A DNA stretch of 31,455 bases from an uncultured Collinsella sp. (GTDB lineage: Bacteria > Actinomycetota > Coriobacteriia > Coriobacteriales > Coriobacteriaceae). The DNA is taken from contig CAKUHA010000015.1 of the NCBI GenBank assembly GCA_934655755.1, positions 1-31,455 on the forward strand, written 5' to 3'. Positions 8,123 through 14,202 of the stretch are shown here, one piece after another. Below the pieces are notes generated by a model, which ran no database searches, was not told the origin of the DNA, and worked only from the letters and a program-made list of their open reading frames with translations. The stretch's first letter is position 1; each line of letters starts with the position of its first letter. The translations under genes were made by a program, and so were the position numbers.

Positions 8123-8273
8123 CTTCAGAGGTCGTTCGCCTAGGTATTCAGCCGCTCGGCAGAACCCCTAAGTCGCAAGCACCCTAAGACTATATTCTGT
8201 TAAGCAATGACGCCCTATTGTTTTAACATGCGGCAGCGTTTTACAGCAGAGCCGACCGACCGGAAGGAGCCCC

Positions 8274-8567
8274 ATGAACTCAGTTGCGTTTTGTACATGC
8301 AACGACCGGAAATGCCCGTTTAACCCTGTCAACCACGACAAGGGCTGCACGCCTTGTATCGCCAAGAATCTGCACGAGCACGAGATTCCAACGTGCCTGT
8401 TCAACGCGATTTCTCCCGATCGGCTTGAGGCCGATAAAGACGAGTGGTCTTGGCAAGCGTTCGCGCGACATGTAGAGGCGTATCTGGGAAGCAACAGCCC
8501 AAGAATCCCCGCGGGCGAAGAGACGCCGCAGGGGCTTACAAAGATCGGTTGCTGCAAGCGGGACTAA
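8274..8567 (+). CDS. Cys-rich DUF6485-type protein
   Basis: 97 aa, small and probably cytoplasmic. The N-terminal half carries the conserved pattern CxCxxxxCPxNP (C7, C9, C14), HxxGCxPC (C25, C28) and EIPTC (C41), which reads as a metal- or cluster-binding knot. I recall this pattern as DUF6485, a family of unknown function in anaerobes. A further CC pair is near the C-terminus (93-94). The ATG is well supported by GGAAGGAG upstream. It is a single gene, with a weak hairpin behind it. Confidence 0.82.
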   Translation: MNSVAFCTCNDRKCPFNPVNHDKGCTPCIAKNLHEHEIPTCLFNAISPDRLEADKDEWSWQAFARHVEAYLGSNSPRIPAGEETPQGLTKIGCCKRD

Positions 8568-8579
8568 CAATCAAAGTTT

Positions 8580-8615
8580 GTGCCGACCTAAGGCCAAACG
8601 TCGGCACCTCATTTT
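8580..8615 (+). terminator. Hairpin behind DUF6485 gene
   Basis: GTGCCGAC (8580-8587) pairs with GTCGGCAC (8600-8607), followed by CTCATTTT. Moderate terminator. Confidence 0.55.
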
Positions 8616-8876
8616 GGGATAACGGACCTGATGTTTTGTCCCATGATTACGGGAAAGCGCCCGCCGGCCATGGCAGCCGACGGGCGCTTTCCCGAAGTAC
8701 ACCGTTGAATCGCACAGAGGGGAGGAATGCGAATCAAACTCAACAGGGCAGGCTTTTTCATCGCCTATTGCCTGCTCCGTTGCTGAAACCAATATAGTTC
8801 ACCGTGGTTTACTTTCTAATGGCAAAATACGCCGTCACACCCTCTCCATAAGTTAGCCCCGGTAAACCTGCAACGG

Positions 8877-8917
8877 AAAACCACCACAAAGGGGACAGCC
8901 ACCTTTGTGGTGGTTTT
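8877..8917. repeat. CCACCACAAAGG hairpin repeat, copy 1
   Basis: Arms 8877-8892 and 8902-8917 are perfectly complementary over 16 bp (AAAACCACCACAAAGG), with loop core GGGACAGCC. It lies 16 nt behind the stop of the alkyltransferase gene; A- and T-runs at the edges make it a bidirectional terminator. Confidence 0.9.
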
Positions 8918-8933
8918 GGCCACGGCGGATCCG

Positions 8934-9254
8934 CTAGAGCCCTGCTGGCCAGCGACAGACGGCCAAGTCGACGTGCATGTCGTCCTTAAACGTCACGCCC
9001 TCCCCCAGCAAAAGTTCGCGCTGAGCATCGGGACCGCCAAAAGCAAAGCCCTCGCAAATGCGGCCATCGGCAAACACCACACGATGGCAGGGAATCTGAC
9101 CAGGGCGCGGATTGCTGTGCAGCGCATAGCCCACATAGCGCGCGCTTCGTGGACGACCGGCGAGCAGCGCCACCTGGCCGTACGTGGCGACCATCCCTTC
9201 GGGGATCTGCTCGACCACCTCGTACACCCGCTCAAAAAAGCCCTCAGACGCCAT
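8934..9254 (-). CDS. MGMT-family protein (Ogt-like alkyltransferase, catalytic domain only)
   Basis: 106 aa, just the C-terminal methylated-DNA cysteine methyltransferase domain without the N-terminal ribonuclease-H-like domain of full Ogt/Ada. The active motif is IPCHRVV with the acceptor Cys at residue 56, so it is not an alkyltransferase-like (ATL) protein, where Trp replaces Cys. The helix-turn-helix segment TYGQVALLAG (24-33) and the arginine finger in SARYVGYAL (37-45) are present. Expected role: removal of alkyl groups from O6-guanine, or recognition of such lesions. I chose the ATG at 9254 with GGGAG upstream; a GTG lying inside the neighbouring repeat is unlikely. Hairpin repeats flank the gene on both sides. 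Confidence 0.85.
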   Translation of the reverse strand: MASEGFFERVYEVVEQIPEGMVATYGQVALLAGRPRSARYVGYALHSNPRPGQIPCHRVVFADGRICEGFAFGGPDAQRELLLGEGVTFKDDMHVDLAVCRWPAGL

Positions 9255-9280
9255 TGCTCGCTCCCTTCCACCCGGAATAG

Positions 9281-9325
9281 CATAAACCACCACAAAGGTG
9301 CCTGCCCCCTTTGTGGTGGTTTATG
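9281..9325. repeat. CCACCACAAAGG hairpin repeat, copy 2
   Basis: Arms 9281-9298 and 9308-9325 pair perfectly over 18 bp, with the loop in the opposite orientation to copy 1 (TGCCTGCCC). It lies 9 nt behind the degV stop codon and 26 nt ahead of the alkyltransferase start, so it separates the two genes. Confidence 0.9.
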
Positions 9326-9334
9326 GCAAGTCGG

Positions 9335-10189
9335 TTAGTTGGCGGGCTGGAAGAAGGCTACGGCTACGGCGCCGGGACCTACGTGGGTGCCGATGGTGGC
9401 GCCGATGGTGTGGACGGGCAGCTCGCCCTCGGCGTGGCCAGCCCACAGCGCCGCACTGTCCTCGATATACTTCTTGAGCACGGCGTCCGAAAGACCCGTA
9501 TAGCCAAGCGCCAGCGGCATGGAAAAGTCGATGCCGCCCGCCTTTTCGACCTTCTGGTTGAGCAGATTACGACCGTTCTTGGAACCGCGCGCCTTGCCCA
9601 GTTGCACGATCAGGCCATCCTCGGCGGCCACAACAGGCTTCACGTTGAGTAGCGTACCCACGGCGCCGGCCGCAGCAGACAAGCGGCCTCCGCGCACCAG
9701 GTACTCCAGCGTCTCAAGCAAACCGATAACCACCACGCGGTCGCGCACGGCCTCGACAGCCGCCGCAATCTGAGCCGCGCCCTGGCCCTCGTCCACCAGG
9801 CGCAGCGCATACTCAACCAGCACACGCTCGCCCAGGGTGACGTTGTTGCTATCCACCACATACACGTCGCCGCCCGGCGCCTCGGCAAGCGCGGTGCGCG
9901 CACTCTGGTTGGTGCCCGAAAGCTTGGCGCCCACGGTAATAATCACGGCCTCGTCGCCGGCTTCGCGCGCCTCGGCGATCGCCTGCGAAAAAGCGTACGG
10001 GTTGACCTGGCCGGTCTTGGGCAACTCGTCGCGTTCCACGAGCATCTCGTAAAAGCGCTGGTGGTCGATATCGACGCCATCCATATACACATCGGTGCCA
10101 AAGGTAACGGACAGCGGCAGAACGCTCAGAGCCGGGTGCTCCGACGGCGACATATCGCTCGCGGAATCGGTAATAATGCGGACGGACAT
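9335..10189 (-). CDS. DegV family fatty-acid-binding protein
   Basis: 284 aa, the usual DegV length. DegV/FakB proteins hold a fatty acid in a deep pocket and, in Firmicutes, present it to the kinase FakA. Motifs: ITDSASDM (6-13), KTGQVNP (58-64), the lipid-head-group motif SGTNQSA (91-97), and a C-terminal GYTG...HTIGATIGTHVGPGAVAVAF stretch with the conserved G-x-HxGPGA. The ATG at 10189 is preceded by AAAGGA. No FakA gene is in the window. The MarR gene lies 129 nt upstream on the same strand. The fatty-acid role is by family only. Confidence 0.93.
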   Translation of the reverse strand: MSVRIITDSASDMSPSEHPALSVLPLSVTFGTDVYMDGVDIDHQRFYEMLVERDELPKTGQVNPYAFSQAIAEAREAGDEAVIITVGAKLSGTNQSARTALAEAPGGDVYVVDSNNVTLGERVLVEYALRLVDEGQGAAQIAAAVEAVRDRVVVIGLLETLEYLVRGGRLSAAAGAVGTLLNVKPVVAAEDGLIVQLGKARGSKNGRNLLNQKVEKAGGIDFSMPLALGYTGLSDAVLKKYIEDSAALWAGHAEGELPVHTIGATIGTHVGPGAVAVAFFQPAN

Positions 10190-10318
10190 AGCGAATCCTT
10201 TCTTGCGCGCGCGGCATCAGCCGCTCGGCGCGGGAATTTTGACAGCAAGGTCCCGGCACGGCGTACGTGCTAAGCGAGACTGTGCAGTTGTTGGTTGGAA
10301 TCAAGTGCCAGCGCAGAG

Positions 10319-10768
10319 CTACAGCTCGCGCAGGGTGTTGAGAATCGTGCGCAGCGACGCATACATCTGCTCGCGCTGCTCCACGCCCATGGCCTTACCC
10401 GTGGTATCGAGCACCTCGCGGATGATGCGGTCTGCCTCGTTCATGCTCTCGTCACCCAGCGTGGTCAGGCGCACCGGGGCGCGGTACTTGACGGCGGCAT
10501 CGCCCGAGTCGTCGACCTCGACGTAGCCGCCCTCCTCCAGATGCGCCAGCGTACGCGAGACGGCGGCGCGGGTCACGCCGGCCATGCGGGCGAGATCGGC
10601 ACCGGTCAGGCCGTCCTTGCTGCGCTCCAGATAATACAGGCACATAACGTCGGAGCCCTTAAGGCCCAGCCTTGCGCCCTCGGACGTCTTGATGCGCTGG
10701 ATCTCCTTGTAGAGCCCGCTGATCAGTCCGACAAAATCCTCAAACCGCGTCTCGTCGTTCTGCTGCAT
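10319..10768 (-). CDS. MarR family transcriptional regulator
   Basis: 149 aa, a typical MarR winged helix: N-terminal helix (1-25), DNA-binding part LTGADLARMAGVTRAAVSRTLAHLEEGGYVE (53-84) with the recognition helix in VTRAAVSRTL, then a wing carrying basic residues, and a C-terminal dimer helix. It acts in the cytoplasm as a dimer on palindromic operators. An imperfect 20-bp palindrome lies 27 bp ahead of the start and could be its own operator. Its position ahead of degV invites the guess of a FabT-like lipid regulator, but nothing in the sequence proves it. Confidence 0.9.
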   Translation of the reverse strand: MQQNDETRFEDFVGLISGLYKEIQRIKTSEGARLGLKGSDVMCLYYLERSKDGLTGADLARMAGVTRAAVSRTLAHLEEGGYVEVDDSGDAAVKYRAPVRLTTLGDESMNEADRIIREVLDTTGKAMGVEQREQMYASLRTILNTLREL

Positions 10769-10794
10769 GGGAGACGACCGCCTTTCGCTTGCAT

Positions 10795-10814
10795 GATGCT
10801 AACGGGTAAACATC
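10795..10814 (-). promoter_or_regulatory. Imperfect palindrome upstream of marR
   Basis: GATGCTAACGGGTAAACATC is self-complementary at 14 of 20 positions, with perfect GATG/CATC ends, 27 bp before the marR start. Candidate autoregulatory operator. Confidence 0.4.
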
Positions 10815-10872
10815 TTAGCCGCACAGGCCGACCCCCGTACCCCGATTTCCCATTTGTTAACCCATCAACATA

Positions 10873-10913
10873 AAAACCACCACAAAAGGGACAGGCACCT
10901 TTGTGGTGGTTTT
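10873..10913. repeat. CCACCACAAAGG hairpin repeat, copy 3
   Basis: AAAACCACCACAAAAGG pairs with CCTTTGTGGTGGTTTT apart from one extra A; the loop is GACAGGCA. It lies 28 nt behind the stop of the B3/B4 gene and ahead of marR. Confidence 0.9.
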
Positions 10914-10941
10914 GACCGGCGAGCATGTTTCGCAGGAGTCG

Positions 10942-11661
10942 CTACAGCTCCACGCAAGGATTGTCGCGGGTTACAAGGGTCTTGGCGACAACCGTCGCGC
11001 CCAGATAGCGCTCGAGCAGCTCGGCTAAGCGATCGATCGCAGCCTGGCAATCCCTCATCCGCTCGGGTTCTACGCACTCAATCGCCAGGAATGCATCGGC
11101 TGAATCGTCGGACAACGCCGTGCGAACGCCGTCGCGCCAGTTCCAGCAACGGCACACAGCACCCGCGTCATCAATGTAGGCAAGCTCGCCGGGGAGTGTC
11201 GGATCATCAGCCTCCTCGCCAAGCGGCAGGAACGCGTCGGCGCCGTCGGTCACCGTCAGGCGCAGATTGCCCTCGATCGCATGCAGATCCTCACCGCCCA
11301 CGGGCAGCGCGTAGGTCAGCGACACCGTGTTGTAGATGTCCACCGCGGGCGTAATGTGGCCCACCGGTTTGCCCTTGAGCACGCGCTTGAGCAAGTTCTC
11401 GATCGAGCAGCGGGCGCCCTTTTTGGTCTTGAACAGCCGATAAGCCTCGCGCCATGCCTTGACCGGTGCGTTCTCGCTGATAGTATCGCTGGTCAGATGA
11501 CGCTCCGCGTCGATATTGGCGCGGTCGAGCAACGCCGCAATCGCATCCACGTCCTCTTGAGGAATCTGAGCCGCGGGCTTCATGCCCTTTACGACCACAA
11601 CACCGATAGCCGCCTGCGGAAATAGCTCCCAAAACGAATCCTCGGCAACGAAACTCTTCAT
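10942..11661 (-). CDS. B3/B4 tRNA-binding-domain protein
   Basis: 239 aa. It resembles free-standing B3/B4 domain proteins (COG3382 type), related to the editing domain of phenylalanyl-tRNA synthetase beta. Supporting stretches are SIENLLKRVLKGKPVGHITPAVDIYNTVSLTYALPVGGEDLHAIEG (about 86-131, read here in parts as NLLKRVLKGK, AVDIYN and ALPVGGEDL), followed by LRLTVTDGADAFLPLG and an ELAYIDDAGAVCRCWNWRDG block. The presumed role is tRNA quality control or a related hydrolase; the substrate is unknown. I chose the ATG at 11661 with GGGAG upstream instead of the ATG 15 bases earlier, which would place the Shine-Dalgarno inside the gene. It has its own promoter and a structured leader. Confidence 0.82.
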   Translation of the reverse strand: MKSFVAEDSFWELFPQAAIGVVVVKGMKPAAQIPQEDVDAIAALLDRANIDAERHLTSDTISENAPVKAWREAYRLFKTKKGARCSIENLLKRVLKGKPVGHITPAVDIYNTVSLTYALPVGGEDLHAIEGNLRLTVTDGADAFLPLGEEADDPTLPGELAYIDDAGAVCRCWNWRDGVRTALSDDSADAFLAIECVEPERMRDCQAAIDRLAELLERYLGATVVAKTLVTRDNPCVEL

Positions 11662-11705
11662 GTGCTCTCCCTTCATAGCATGCGCCCGAGCGAGGGCGCC
11701 TAAAC

Positions 11706-11799
11706 AAAAAGCGCCCTTACAACGGCCACCTTCAAAGTCCTACGGTGCCGCCACAAGAGCGCTTACGCTGCCCCCATCCGGAGAAAGGGGCGATATGTC
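11706..11799 (-). promoter_or_regulatory. Structured leader with terminator ahead of the B3/B4 gene
   Basis: Read on the minus strand, a short GCCCC/GGGGC hairpin comes first (about 11769-11791). A larger imperfect hairpin follows, with arms 11744-11764 and 11709-11730 (AAGCGCTCTTG / AAGGGCGCTT), and then a T5 run (complement of 11706-11710). The whole lies between the promoter and the start codon 45 nt further on. This is the layout of an attenuator or riboswitch. I do not recognise a known aptamer. Confidence 0.5.
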
Positions 11800-11805
11800 A
11801 GGCGT

Positions 11806-11834
11806 ATTGTAACCCGAGTCATCCGCGCGAGTAA
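11806..11834 (-). promoter_or_regulatory. Promoter of the B3/B4 gene
   Basis: The minus strand has TTACTC (complement of 11829-11834), a 17-nt spacer, then TACAAT (complement of 11806-11811). The -35 abuts hairpin repeat copy 4, which ends pckA. Confidence 0.65.
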
Positions 11835-11873
11835 AACCACCACAAAGGTGCCTGTCCCCTTTGTGGTGGTTTA
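11833..11873. repeat. CCACCACAAAGG hairpin repeat, copy 4
   Basis: Arms 11834-11848 and 11858-11872 pair perfectly. The loop is in the same orientation as copy 2 (TGCCTGTCC). The right edge supplies the pckA stop codon (TAA, complement of 11871-11873), so the repeat overlaps the gene end. Confidence 0.9.
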
Positions 11874-13541
11874 CAGGCGGATTCCCAGCAGGCCGCGGCC
11901 GCGATGGCGGGCCTCGACGGGCACCTGGGCGTGCGGGCCGGCGGCCTTTACGGACTCGGGCAGGTGCGAGTACTTCTTCTCGAAGTTTTCCTCGAACATC
12001 ACGGCCAGGTTGTGTGCGGCCTCGTCGTAGCGCGCGGTGCTCTGCCAGTACTGACGCGGCACCAGAATGCCGTCGGGTACGCCGTGGCACGTGGTGGGAA
12101 TGTCGACGTTAAAGATGTCGTCGTGCACGAACTCGCTGTCCTCGATGGTGCCGTCAAGGGCGCGCGCGACCAGCGAGCGCGTGTAGGCCAGCTCAATGCG
12201 ATGGCCCACGCCGTAGCCGCCGCCAATCCAGCCGGTGTTGACCAGGTACACGCGCGTGCGGCCGTCGGCGATGCGCTCGCCGAGCATCTTGGCGTAGACC
12301 ATGGGATCGAGCGGCATAAACGGCTCGCCGAACAGCGAGGAGAACGTGGGCGTGGGCTCGGTGACGCCGACCTCAGTGCCGGGGATCTTGGCCGTAAAGC
12401 CCGTCACAAAGTGATACATGGCGGCGTCGGCCGTCAGGCGCGAGATGGGCGGCAGCACGCCAAAGGCGTCGCAGGTCAGGAACAGCACGACACTCGGGGT
12501 GGTGCCCATGCCCTTGGTCCACGCGTTGGGAATGTGCTCCACCGGGTAGGCCACGCGCGTGTTGTGCGTGATCGAAATGTCATCGTAGTTGGGCTTGCGG
12601 CCCTCGTCGAGCACCACGTTTTCGCAGATGGCACCAAAGCGGACGGCGTTGAAGATCTCGGGCTCGTGGAAGGCGTCCAGGCCCTCGCACTTGGCGTAGC
12701 AGCCGCCCTCGATGTTAAAGATACCCATGTCGGACCAGCCGTGCTCGTCGTCGCCGATCAGCAGGCGCGTGGGGTTGGCCGAAAGCGTGGTCTTGCCGGT
12801 GCCGGACAGGCCAAAGAACACGGCGGTCTCGTGCGTGACGGGGTCCATACTGGCCGAGCAATGCATGGGCAGCACGTCATCCTCGACGGGCAGCAGGTAG
12901 TTCATGACGCTGAAGATCGACTTTTTGATCTCACCGGAGTAGCCGGTGCCCGCGACCAGAATCACGCGCTCCTGGAAATTGATGACCACCGCAGCGCTGG
13001 AGCTGAGCCCCTTGATGGCAGGGTCGCACTGATAGCCGGGCGCAGCAAGGACGCAGAAGTCCGGCTCGCCGGTGCGTGCGATTTCGCGGGCAAGCGGGCG
13101 AGCAAGCATCTGCTTAATAAAGAGTGCCTGGCTGGCACGCTCGCAGGCGACGAGCAGGCGGCGCGTGTGGTTACGGTCGGCACCGGCCATACCGCGGGTA
13201 ACGAACACATCGCGCTCATTGAGGTAGTCGACGATACCGGACTTGATGGCCTCGTAGCTCTCGACAGATAGTGGGCGGTTGACGGCGCCCCAGGCGATCT
13301 TGTCGTGCACGTCGGCCGTGTCGACGATAAAGCGGTCGTTGGGCGAGCGGCCGGTGCGCTCCCCCGTCTCGATCACCAGCGCGCCGTTAGAGGCCATACG
13401 GCCCTCTTCGCGGCGGATGGCATACTCGACGAGCTCGGCCGCTGGCAGGTCAACCAGCAGGCGAGGCTGGTTCTCGGCGGGGTCTTCGACGAGCGTTAGG
13501 CCAAAGTTGGACAGTACTTCTGCAGGGGTAACACCAGGCAT
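11871..13541 (-). CDS. pckA: Phosphoenolpyruvate carboxykinase (ATP)
   Basis: 556 aa, slightly longer than E. coli PckA. It interconverts oxaloacetate plus ATP with phosphoenolpyruvate, CO2 and ADP; in fermenting gut anaerobes it often runs in the carboxylating direction. Motifs: RTGRSPND (62-69), YSGEIKKS (201-208), P-loop GLSGTGKT (244-251), metal/nucleotide motif LIGDDEHGW (261-269) and EGGCYAK (278-284). The first ~20 residues and the last ~20 (ending RHRGRGLLGIRL) are family-variable. The ATG is preceded by an excellent AAAGGAGG. Two perfect palindromes lie in the promoter region. It is a single gene ended by hairpin repeat copy 4. Confidence 0.97.
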   Translation of the reverse strand: MPGVTPAEVLSNFGLTLVEDPAENQPRLLVDLPAAELVEYAIRREEGRMASNGALVIETGERTGRSPNDRFIVDTADVHDKIAWGAVNRPLSVESYEAIKSGIVDYLNERDVFVTRGMAGADRNHTRRLLVACERASQALFIKQMLARPLAREIARTGEPDFCVLAAPGYQCDPAIKGLSSSAAVVINFQERVILVAGTGYSGEIKKSIFSVMNYLLPVEDDVLPMHCSASMDPVTHETAVFFGLSGTGKTTLSANPTRLLIGDDEHGWSDMGIFNIEGGCYAKCEGLDAFHEPEIFNAVRFGAICENVVLDEGRKPNYDDISITHNTRVAYPVEHIPNAWTKGMGTTPSVVLFLTCDAFGVLPPISRLTADAAMYHFVTGFTAKIPGTEVGVTEPTPTFSSLFGEPFMPLDPMVYAKMLGERIADGRTRVYLVNTGWIGGGYGVGHRIELAYTRSLVARALDGTIEDSEFVHDDIFNVDIPTTCHGVPDGILVPRQYWQSTARYDEAAHNLAVMFEENFEKKYSHLPESVKAAGPHAQVPVEARHRGRGLLGIRL

Positions 13542-13577
13542 GGGGCCTCCTTTAAAAGCGCGTCACGAGGGCGCGCG

Positions 13578-13593
13578 CTTTACTCACGTAAAG
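13578..13593. promoter_or_regulatory. Palindrome CTTTAC-N4-GTAAAG upstream of pckA
   Basis: CTTTACTCACGTAAAG has perfect 6-bp half-sites and lies 37 bp ahead of the pckA start. Possible operator. Confidence 0.45.
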
Positions 13594-13610
13594 CCCGTTG
13601 TACCCGATAT

Positions 13611-13626
13611 GCAAAAACGTTTTTGC
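13611..13626. promoter_or_regulatory. Perfect 16-bp palindrome upstream of pckA
   Basis: GCAAAAACGTTTTTGC is fully self-complementary with a central CG, the style of LacI/CcpA-type operators. It lies about 70 bp ahead of the pckA start. Catabolite control of a gluconeogenic gene would make sense, but this is inference. Confidence 0.55.
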
Positions 13627-13684
13627 GGCAACCGCAGAGCATCCCGCCCAACGGTCAAAATTCGCAGGTAAGCGTAACCCGCCC

Positions 13685-13736
13685 CCGACTAGTCGTTGGG
13701 GACGTTCTTAAATGACTAGTCGTTGGGGACACTCTT
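13685..13736. repeat. GACTAGTC repeat, left copy
   Basis: CGACTAGTCGTTGGGGACGT-type unit, occurring twice in tandem within 52 bp. The whole is repeated in inverse orientation at 14149-14202 with roughly eight mismatches. Confidence 0.75.
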
Positions 13737-13750
13737 GGAGCGATCAGCCG

Positions 13751-13831
13751 CAAAGGAGTGTCCCAAAGTGCCGGCACCTGGGGACGTTCCTAAAGTGCCG
13801 GCACAATAGGAACGTCCCCAAGTGACTGGTT
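13751..13831. repeat. GTCCCC/AAGTGCC intergenic repeat, long copy
   Basis: AAGGAGTGTCCC, AAAGTGCCGGCAC, CTGGGGACGTTCCTAAAGTG, CCGGCAC and ATAGGAACGTCCCCAAGTG follow each other. It matches 463-521 but with a middle unit of about 29 bp, itself a near copy in which GGGGACGTTCC faces GGAACGTCCCC, so it can also fold on itself. Confidence 0.7.
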
Positions 13832-13857
13832 GGGCTGTTTTTGATGACTGCCCGAGG

Positions 13858-14095
13858 GGCCGTGGTCAAAAAATGGCAAATATGAGTACTGTTGCCATTA
13901 AGGTTACATTTATTTTGCTTGAAAAAGAGGCTTCTGATGAGATTCATTCCCATCAGGAGCCTCTGTTACTGAACATTTGGGGAGATACAGCAGCGCCTAT
14001 GCTCGAACGAAGCGTAAAATGGTCTGCAGTAAGATTGAAATCGCTGCTACTAAACTGGTAACAGTACTCATATTTGCCATTTTTTGACCACGGCC
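13858..14095. mobile_element. 238-bp MITE-like element with 40-bp terminal inverted repeats
   Basis: The left end 13858-13897 and right end 14056-14095 are inverted copies with one mismatch over 40 bp (starting GGCCGTGGTCAAAAAATGGC). The interior is clearly lower in GC than the surroundings and holds a further hairpin (GAGGCTTCTGATG / CATCAGGAGCCTC, around 13928-13965). No transposase is encoded; the open frames of 60-79 codons across it look like chance translations. No clear target-site duplication is visible. It could be a non-autonomous transposable element or a large structured RNA. Confidence 0.7.
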
Positions 14096-14148
14096 GTTTA
14101 CAGACGCCCTGTCGAGCAACGCAAAACGGCTTCAATGATCAAAATCAG

Positions 14149-14202
14149 AAGACTATCCCCGACGACTAGTCGTTTAAGAACGCCCCCAATGACTAGTCAT
14201 GG
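14149..14202. repeat. GACTAGTC repeat, right (inverted) copy
   Basis: The reverse complement reads GACTAGTCATTGGGGGCGTT, CTTAAACGACTAGTCG and then TCGGGGATAGTCTT, the same order as 13685-13736. It ends directly at the stop codon of the lactate permease gene and may act as its 3' hairpin or processing site. Confidence 0.75.

Larger units (their letters stand above)
8568..8933. other. 366-bp gap without a gene
   Basis: It holds the weak terminator at 8580, a second hairpin with 13-bp perfect arms (8651-8663 and 8681-8693, GGGAAAGCGCCCG), and the CCACCACAAAGG hairpin at 8877. I see no convincing gene in the 180 bp between the last two. Confidence 0.6.
13542..14202. other. 661-bp gap: pckA promoter region plus nested repeats
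   Basis: From left to right: pckA upstream palindromes (13578-13626), the GACTAGTC repeat, the GTCCCC/AAGTGCC repeat, the 238-bp inverted-repeat element, about 50 bp of unassigned sequence, and the inverse GACTAGTC repeat abutting the lactate permease stop. No gene is supported. Confidence 0.7.

Noticed and set aside
8877..11873. CRISPR array made by the recurring CCACCACAAAGG repeats
   Set aside because: The copies are hundreds to thousands of bases apart with genes between them, in both orientations, and no cas gene is present.
13822..14135. Two small frames (79 and 60 codons) across the 238-bp element
   Set aside because: They run through the inverted repeats, have no ribosome sites and differ on the two strands; structure explains the sequence better.
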